The position numbers and the translations under genes are program-made. 64,000 nt of DNA from Sanderia malayensis (taxonomy: Eukaryota; Cnidaria; Scyphozoa; Semaeostomeae; Pelagiidae): positions 124,001-188,000 of the forward strand of contig RQOL01000729.1 in the NCBI GenBank assembly GCA_013076295.1. Direction: 5' to 3'. A model generated the notes under the pieces. It worked only from the letters and a program-made list of their open reading frames with translations. It did no database searches and had not been told where the DNA came from. Below, one piece after another: positions 56,462 to 64,000 of the stretch. The number at the start of each line of letters is the position of its first letter. The first letter of the stretch is position 1.

Positions 56462-58495
56462 GCAAACTGCTTGTATATGAACTCCATGCCAGACTCCATA
56501 GATTTTACTAATGTTTATTGTCTTTCTTAAAATTTTGTTTTATATATATACTTTTGGTTTTATGCAGTGTTTTAACACATTCTTTATGATTTGAATGTAA
56601 ATTTCACATTACTGTAACTATATGAATTATAATAGTTATTATTATGTTTGAGTAATAATAATTATTATAATAATGATTTTTATTGTCGTTATATCGAGGA
56701 TAATTGGCATGTTTAGCAAGAACTGTAATGTGTAGCTTGCTGCGTGGTAGTGGCATGATTATTCAACTGAAGAGATTAAGAGAGATAAAAGAGGGGAGGG
56801 AGAGAGAGTGGGAAAGGAAGGGCGGATTGGAATTCTCTTATCTTTTCCGCTTTCCTTCGTCAATTGAAGACTTTCTTCTTTAATCTAATAATTGTCTCTT
56901 ATTCATCGTGAAGCTAAAATTGTTGCTCATGCAAGAAAATTATTTCAATAATGCATGGTATATTATATAATACTATCAATGAAAACAAGCCATTCAAGCA
57001 CACACTTGCTATCAGCCAAAGTTCTCGACTAGACATTTAAAATATTACCCTCAAACATGTTTCGACCATTTTTGGCCCTGCATCAAAATTGACAGTATTA
57101 TACATTTTGCCATGCGCACTGTGTTGTTTCTTTGCACATTATATTCGCATACGGTTGTATGTTTTCATTCATATTAATCTGCATATATGTGCATAGATTA
57201 ACATAATTTTGCATTTTTAGCAAAGGCATGCCATTCTTGATAAGAAGCATATTTCTTATCAAGGCACCACTTCACTATTCTTTCATATATATGTAAATAT
57301 ATCATCAAGGCTAGTCCTTAAACATTTGGATGTTATTAACACCGAGTTTAGTTTTTGTCTGGTTGTGCTGAACGCTTCAGATGAACACGTATCTAAAACA
57401 AATATTCTTGTTTCTGCAAAAAAGCCCGATTAATTCCACTTCAAAGTGTCCCAGAACATTTGAAGTGAAGCAATGTTTGACATCATAAGAAGCGTTTTCG
57501 CACAACCTTAGACACAAACATTGTATACGTTTTACTATATGTGCTTGATTCATTTAGAGTTTTATTGTTCTCACATGAAATAATAATCATGAATTCATTG
57601 ATTTTGGCTTTTCTTTTCTTTTTTCCTTGCGAATCCAAGAGAGGAAGTTGCTTACGTCATTAGTTATATTTTTAGCACATGACTTTTCGTTGGTGAAAGT
57701 TGGATGGAGGGTGGGGCACACCAAGAGAACCGAACCAAACCAAAACAAGCATCATCAAACGTCACTTTTTTTATAACATCAGGCGAGCAATTTGTATTTT
57801 TTCTATGATCTGTTTGAATATATTTTGATAACAACTTGGGTTTCATTTCAAAGGTTTCAGCAATGGTTTCAACAGTGCAATGGTTTGTTGGTTCATGATC
57901 ATGTGACCCACAACGTGACGTATTGTTTTAAAGAAGAAAGAAGACAATTGGAACGAGCGGAGAATTCTCAGATCAGATTTGACTTCTTATCGTAAATGGC
58001 GTGAATCAACTTTGTTCGTGGTTTCATATTGAATAAATACTTATTACTTGTTTTATTTAAGGGAAAAACAGAAGAATATATTGCAATTCATCGTTGTCCA
58101 TTATTGTTTGAACAATTCGTTGTGAGTTGGCACAATATAAAGAAAGGGAAATTTGTGATTGATAAGTAAAGGTGGGTGAAAATTATATCAGACTGGTTTT
58201 GTCTGACCTGGCTTTGCTCTGCTTTATCGGAAGAAGCTGACGCACTTGAGTATTTCAAGCGAAATATCAGAAAGCCCAATCTATTGAATCATATTTGGTC
58301 AATATTTCACTGGATATCAGCGAGTTTCACAGCAAAGTTTGCAGTTTATTATCACAATCAACATTGTTTATTTTGATTTCTTCAACGCAGAAGAGAAAGA
58401 AATTTGAACACTGGGCCTAAAAGGCTTGTCTGCATCAAGATCACATAATCAACTAGGAAATGCTTTTATGATTTGCTGAAATATTCATATATAAC
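56462..58495. other. BTG 3' region and upstream of the WH1-CRIB gene
   Basis: AT-rich with TAATAATAATTATTATAAT tracts just after BTG, a GA-rich tract at about 56775-56820, and no convincing coding exon. The promoter of the next gene is presumably near its 3' end; a pyrimidine tract followed by AACGCAG (58384-58390) could be a splice acceptor of its 5' UTR. Confidence 0.5.
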
Positions 58496-59194
58496 ATGGA
58501 AGCAAACGATTCTACAGCCATTTTATTGTTACGCGATTCTGAAATATTCAAGATAAAGCTATCATTTTCTTCGTTAACAAACAGTGTCGTTGTCTGTCCA
58601 GTTGTTGCGAATTTATACTCATGGAAACCCTCAGACACTGAAACTTGGAATTATTGCAAAACAGGAGTGCCAGTTCTGGTTATAGTACATGATACTCAAA
58701 TGCCCAGAAATATTCGGCAAATGCAGATCTGTATAGTGGATAGGGATAATGGATTTGCAACGTGGCGTGAAAACATTACTGAAGAATCGGATTACAAAAT
58801 GTCGCAGAGAAACTTTCATACCATCAAACTTAGCCAACCAAGAGAGGAAGGAGAAATGGCTGGTATTAAGTTTCCAAGTGATGAAATAGCCGCCGTATTT
58901 TACAAAGATGTCCATTGTAACTTGCCTGTAATTATAGAACCAGACATGGAACTCAGTCCAAACCATAGCACAAACAAAAAGAAAGGTGGAAAAGAAAGCA
59001 AGAAATTAAAAAAACTGAATAAAGAGGATATTTCATCGCCTTGTATGTTTACACATGTGACAAGCATAAATAACAGTGCATTTGATTCTCCTTCTGAAAA
59101 TACATCAACTACTTCTTCTTCACCTGATCACATGCGTAAAAGCAGGCCTAAATCTGGATTTGGAAGAAAGGCATTTTCTTTCAAGAAGAGGTAG
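58496..59194 (+). CDS. WASP-like WH1 (EVH1) + basic + CRIB protein lacking a VCA region
   Basis: Single-exon, 232 aa. Residues about 30-140 align by eye with the WASP/N-WASP WH1 fold: VVANLYSWKP, then W51, a TGVPVLVI strand, a DRDNGFATWRE block matching the WASP DGKLLWEQ strand, and NFHTIKL matching YFHTFAG. A Lys-rich patch (161-176) follows, then NKEDISSPCMFTH, matching the CRIB consensus I-S-x-P-x-x-F-x-H and the equivalent N-WASP site. WASP itself would continue into an autoinhibitory helix, proline-rich region and actin/Arp2/3-binding VCA; here the protein ends after a Ser/Thr-rich, basic tail (SGFGRKAFSFKKR) and TAG. It may therefore bind Cdc42/Rac and WIP-type ligands without activating Arp2/3. 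The intronless coding region, among intron-rich neighbours, hints at a retrocopy origin. Function inferred. Confidence 0.72.
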   Translation: MEANDSTAILLLRDSEIFKIKLSFSSLTNSVVVCPVVANLYSWKPSDTETWNYCKTGVPVLVIVHDTQMPRNIRQMQICIVDRDNGFATWRENITEESDYKMSQRNFHTIKLSQPREEGEMAGIKFPSDEIAAVFYKDVHCNLPVIIEPDMELSPNHSTNKKKGGKESKKLKKLNKEDISSPCMFTHVTSINNSAFDSPSENTSTTSSSPDHMRKSRPKSGFGRKAFSFKKR

Positions 59195-60124
59195 CATCTA
59201 TGCTTCAATCCTCAAGAAACTTATGGAGTGTGTATTTAAGATTATGATTAATAACAGGTGGAGTACATGAGAATTTCTAAATCACATGATCCACACAGCA
59301 ATATTCAGGGCACTTTGAATTTACTGTAGGCTTCAAGAATTTGACGTTCTTTAGATATACAAAGTTATGGAGAAAGGCATCAGATATTCTTTTTATTAAG
59401 TTAGTTTTATTGTTGTAGATGTGTATATCTAAAGTGTAGAAAATATAGTAATTTAAATCTGGAGCTGTTTGAAATTGCTAACACTTAGAGAGTAATTGAT
59501 TAATCAACATATTTTAGTGAGGAGCAAGGAAATGATATCATTTCTATTGAATGTCATTGGTCAAGTCATTGTTATAGGAAATTCCATTTCCAGGACACAT
59601 ATACCACAGGGCTGCTACTGCAACTTGAATTAACCAAAATAATTTCTTTCTATAAACAAAGCATAATATATGTTTAATTAGTCAGTAACTTTAAAGTGTT
59701 GTTCCTTATATTAGCTTTGGGGTGTAACATTTATAAAACCACAAATTCATTATTCATCACAATGATAGCTGCATGAGAAGTCTCACTGATTTTAATCAGT
59801 GAAACGTTTCAATTTTTCTTTATTCAAACTTTATCTTTGCTACATTATTAATGACATGAAATGATATAGATGCACACTAAACTATTTGTTTTAATTAAAG
59901 TTAGCAAAATGGCAACTTTTATAATAATTGTTATATCTTTCATTTTCACTATGTTTTCCTTTTTCCACTGATATACTTTTTCCAATTAATTGAATGATCA
60001 CCTCAATGAAATGCTCAAACATTCTTATTCAGCTTACTTTTTTATGACGTGTTCTGCATTTTCACATTGAGGCTTCCGTGAAACTGAGGTAAAGGCCCCA
60101 CCCACCCACCACGTGGTGATCAAG
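59195..60124. other. 3' UTR of the WH1-CRIB gene and GRWD1 promoter
   Basis: AT-rich. A short less AT-rich segment (60060-60120, with CACCCACCCACCACGTGGTGATC) directly precedes the GRWD1 start and contains an E-box CACGTG. No other gene seen. Confidence 0.55.
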
Positions 60125-63100
60125 ATGGCAGACGAAGAATGCATGATGGATGGTAAATGTTATTGAATTTTTACGATAAATGGGTTTTTAAGGAATTTAA
60201 TTTACTAATACAGCCACTTTCACAAATGCGTATAACATAATGCACGTACTGCTTGACTTAAACTCATTTGAAACCTATGCAAACTGCTTAGGCCAGTGTT
60301 TCCTTTGCCTTACTATATCATTTTACATTTGAAAGATGAGATGGAAGAAGATAGAGAAGACGAGGAGATTTCTGAAGGTAATTAAATTTCTAATTCTTGA
60401 AAAACTTGAGAAACCCGTTGCATCATATCTGCTGAGTACAATTTATTTATTTTCAGGAGGAAATCAAATCACCGAAGATCAGGTACTTTATTTATTTTTC
60501 TTTTGTTTTTTTTTCACTCTCAGATGTCAAATTCAAATTATCTTTCAAGAAATGCACCGCATGTATAAGTAGGAAACATAAATCTTTGCTGAATCGTCTC
60601 TGTCTCTGTACTGTAATTCCATCATCTATGTATCAAAAGATTCTTCTTTATTATTGATGTCTATTTAATAATTTAAAGGATGCTGTTTATTTGCCTGGAG
60701 AACCATTAGAAGAAGATCAGGAATTAGAATTTGACAGAAGTGCATACTGTCTTTATCACGAGGTAGGTAAACCATTCCCATTGTTTTGAGACAATTTCCA
60801 GCTCGCTAGCTCAAATATTTCAAAAGTTGATAATTTGCGATAGCTTATCCCGACTATATTCCACTATGTATCAGCCATTTACTTCGGGTTACGATAACAA
60901 ATTTTTGAAAATGATCGAAATATCATTTTCAAGGAGTCTAATCATACTAATTAGCATATTCTGATCACTTTGAGACAATTTCCAGCTCGCTAGCACAAGT
61001 ATTTCAAAAGTTGAAAATTTGCGATAGCTTACCCCAACTATATTCCACTATGTATCAGCCATTTACTTAGGGTTACGGTATCAAATTTTTGAAAATGATC
61101 AAAATATCACTTTCAAGGAGTCTAATCATACTAATTAGCATATTCTGATCACTTTGAGACAATTTCCAGCTCGCTAGCACAAGTATTTCAAAAGTTGAAA
61201 ATTTGCGATAGCTAACCCCAACTATATTCCACTCTCTATCAGCCATTTACTTAGGGTTAGGGTATCAATTTTTTGAAAACGATCGAAATACCAATTTGAA
61301 GGAGTCTAATTATACTAATTAGGACATTCTGATCACTTTGAGACAATTTCCAGCTCGCTAGCACAAGTATTTCAAAAGTTGAAAATTTGCGATAGCTAAC
61401 CCCAACTATATTACACTATGTATCAGCCATTTACTTAGGGTTAGGGTATCAATTTTTTGAAAACGATCGAAATATCAATTTGAAGGAGTCTAATTATACT
61501 AATTAGGACATTCTGATCACTTTGAGACAATTTCCAGCTCGCTAGCACAAGTATTTCAAAAGTTGAAAATTTGCGATAGCTAACCCCAACTATATTACAC
61601 TATCAGCCATTTACTTAGGGTTAGGGTATCAATTTTTTGAAAACGATCGAAATATCAATTTGAAGGAGTCTAATTATACTAATTAGGACATTCTGATCAC
61701 TTTGAGACAATTTCCAGCTCGCTAGCACAAGTATTTCAAAAGTTGAAAATTTGCGATAGCTAACCCCAACCATAGCTATTACACTATGTATCAGCCATTT
61801 ACTTAGGGTTAGGGTATCAATTTTTTGAAAACGATCGAAATATCAATTTGAAGGAGTCTAATTATACTAATTAGCACATTCTGATCACTTTGAGACAATT
61901 TCCAGCTCGCTAGCACAAGTATTTCAAAAGTTGAAAATTTGCGATAGCTAACCCCAACTATATTACACTATGTAACAGCCATTTACTTAGGGTTAGGGTA
62001 GCAATTTTTTGAAAACGATCGAAATATCAATTTGAAGGAGTCTAATTATACTAATTAGGACATTCTGATCACTTTGAGACAATTCCCAGCTCGCTAGCAC
62101 AAGTATTTCAAAAGTTGAACATTTGCGATAGCTAACCCCAACTATATTACACTATGTATCAGCCATTTACTTAGGGTTAGGGTATCAATTTTTTGAAAAC
62201 GATCGAAATATCAATTTGAAGGAGTCTAATTATACTAATTAGGACATTCTGATCACTTTGAGACAATTTCCAGCTCGCTAGCACAAGTATTTCAAAAGTT
62301 GAAAATTTGCGATAGCTAACCCCAACTATATTACACTATCAGCCATTTACTTAGGGTTAGGGTATCAATTTTTTGAAAACGATCGAAATATCAATTTGAA
62401 GGAGTCTAATTATACTAATTAGGACATTCTGATCACTTTGAGACAATTTCCAGCTCGCTAGCACAAGTATTTCAAAAGTTGAAAATTTGCGATAGCTAAC
62501 CCCAACTATAGCTATTACACTATGTATCAGCCATTTACTTAGGGTTAGGGTATCAATTTTTTGAAAACGATCGAAATATCAATTAAAGGAGTCTAATTAT
62601 ACTAATTAGCACATTCTGATCACTTTGAGACAATTTCCAGCTCGCTAGCACAAGTATTTCAAAAGTTGAAAATTTGCGATAGCTAACCCCAACTATATTA
62701 CACTATGTATCAGCCATTTACTTAGGGTTAGGGTAGCAATTTTTTGAAAACGATCGAAATATCAATTTGAAGGAGTCTAATTATACTAATTAGGACATTC
62801 TGATCACTTTGAGACAATTTCCAGCTCGCTAGCACAAGTATTTCAAAAGTTGAAAATTTGCTATAGCTAACCCCAACTATAGCTATTACACTATGTATCA
62901 GCCATTTACTTAGAGTTAGGGTATCAATTTTTTGAAAACGATCGAAATATCAATTTGAAGGAGTCTAATTATACTAATTAGCACATTCTGATCACTTTGA
63001 GACAATTTCCAGCTCACTAGCACAAGTATTTCAAAAGTTGAAAATTTGCGATAGCTAACCCCAAATATATTACACTATGTATCAGCCATTTATTTAGGGT

Positions 63101-64000
63101 TAGGGTATCAATTTTTTGAAAACCATCGAAATATCAATTTGAAGGAGTCTAATTATACTAATTAGGACATTCTGATCACTTTGAGACAATTTCCAGCTCA
63201 CTAGCAGAAGTATTTCAAAAGTTGAAAATTTGCGATATCTAACCCCAACTATATTACACTATGTATCAGCCATTTACTTAGGGTTAGGGTAGCAATTTTT
63301 TGAAAACGATCGAAATATCAATTTGAAGGAGTCTAATTATACTAATTAGGACATTCTGATCACTTTGAGACAATTTCCAGCTCGCTAGCACAAGTATTTT
63401 AAAAGTTGAAAATTCGCGATAGCTAACCCCAACTATATTACACTATGTATCAGCCATTTACTTAGGGTTACGGTATCATTTTTTTGAAAATGATCAAAAT
63501 ATCACTTTCAAGGAGTCTAATTATACTAATTAGGACTTTCTGATCACTTTGAGACAATTCCCAGCTCGCTAGCACAAGTATTTCAAAAGTTGAAAATTTG
63601 CGATAGCTAACCCCAACTATATTACACTATGTATCAGCCATTTACTTAGGGTTAGGGTATCAATTTTTTGAAAACGATCGAAATATCAATTTGAAGGAGT
63701 CTAATTATACTAATTAGGACATTCTGATCACTTTGAGACAATTTCCAGCTCGCTAGCACAAGTATTTCAAAAGTTGAAAATTTGCGATAGCTAACCCCAA
63801 CTATATTACACTATCAGCCATTTACTTAGGGTTAGGGTATCAATTTTTTGAAAACGATCGAAATATCAATTTGAAGGAGTCTAATTATACTAATTAGGAC
63901 ATTCTGATCACTTTGAGACAATTTCCAGCTCGCTAGCACAAGTATTTCAAAAGTTGAAAATTTGCGATAGCTAACCCCAACTATATTACACTATGTATCA
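60125..64000 (+). CDS. GRWD1: glutamate-rich WD repeat protein 1, 5' part only
   Basis: Partial gene running off the window. Visible exons are 60125-60152, 60336-60377, 60457-60482 and 60679-60762, with consistent phases. The N-terminus is Met/Asp/Glu-rich (MADEECMMD, then EMEEDREDEEISEG). It is followed by the family-diagnostic AVYLPGEPLEEDQELEFD and SAYCLYHE, which match the CAF1C/H4-binding N-terminal segment of GRWD1/RRB1. In known eukaryotes this WD40 protein chaperones ribosomal protein L3 in 60S biogenesis and binds histones. The WD40 exons must lie beyond 64000. The start ATG sits in CAAGATGGCAGAC, a YY1-like context. The intron after 60762 is at least 3.2 kb and filled with satellite. 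Confidence 0.85.
60788..64000. repeat. 184-bp satellite array (at least 17 monomers) in a GRWD1 intron
   Basis: Monomers start at gagacaatttccagctcgct: 60788, 60972, 61156, 61340, 61524, 61704, 61892, 62076, 62260, 62440, 62627, 62811, 62999, 63183, 63367, 63551, 63735 and 63915. Lengths are 184 with 180 and 187/188 variants (loss of TGTA, gain of AGCT). Each has a conserved TTAGGGTTAGGGT telomere-like core and a CGATCGAAAT box. The array continues past the window end. Same family as 25735-26455. Confidence 0.97.

Noticed and set aside
60788..64000. CRISPR-like array
   Set aside because: Whole 184-bp monomers are repeated without unique spacers and lie in a eukaryotic intron; this is a satellite.

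Overview
The window is nuclear DNA of a compact, AT-rich animal genome. Nearly every gene is split by short GT-AG introns. The gene set (CPT1, prosaposin, GM2 activator, BTG, a claudin-like four-TM protein, coatomer alpha) is metazoan, and (CCCTAA)n telomere-type repeats occur. Thirteen genes lie in 64 kb, which fits a gene-dense invertebrate. A tunicate would fit well, but the sequence alone does not prove the phylum. All gene calls come from reading exons and splice sites by eye and from recalled family knowledge; no search was run.

Layout. 33-2764 (+): a protein tyrosine phosphatase. 2.8-6.9 kb: mostly non-coding, with a 172-bp tandem duplication. 6956-7819 (-): claudin/PMP22-like membrane protein. 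8503-10349 (-): STRAP. 10613-19048 (-): complete coatomer subunit alpha (COPA), with a UPRE-like and a CRE-like site just upstream. 20111-29789 (-): carnitine palmitoyltransferase 1. One CPT1 intron holds a telomere-repeat minisatellite and another holds a 184-bp satellite. 30775-31782 (-): intronless class A GPCR with several altered motifs.

34943-44668 (-): a prosaposin with one SapA and eleven SapB domains, enlarged by a recent triplication of a two-domain, 1.41-kb block. It is head-to-head, 374 bp apart, with a GM2-activator gene (45043-46463, +). Both encode lysosomal sphingolipid activator proteins, so this looks like a functional gene pair with a shared promoter.

47049-48343 and 49417-51601 (both -): two paralogous secreted low-complexity proteins. 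They share a short four-cysteine module ending in C-A-A-T-P-x-G-K-K, which I could not assign to a named family. 55871-56461 (+): BTG/Tob protein. 58496-59194 (+): a single-exon protein with a WASP-like WH1 domain, basic patch and CRIB motif but no proline-rich/VCA output region. 60125 onward (+): 5' end of GRWD1. Its intron is filled to the window end by a 184-bp satellite that shows a four-monomer higher-order repeat and belongs to the same family as the one in the CPT1 intron.

Best candidates for something undescribed are the four-cysteine secreted family, the WH1-CRIB protein without VCA, the prosaposin/GM2A pair with its domain triplication, and the two telomere-motif-bearing tandem repeats.
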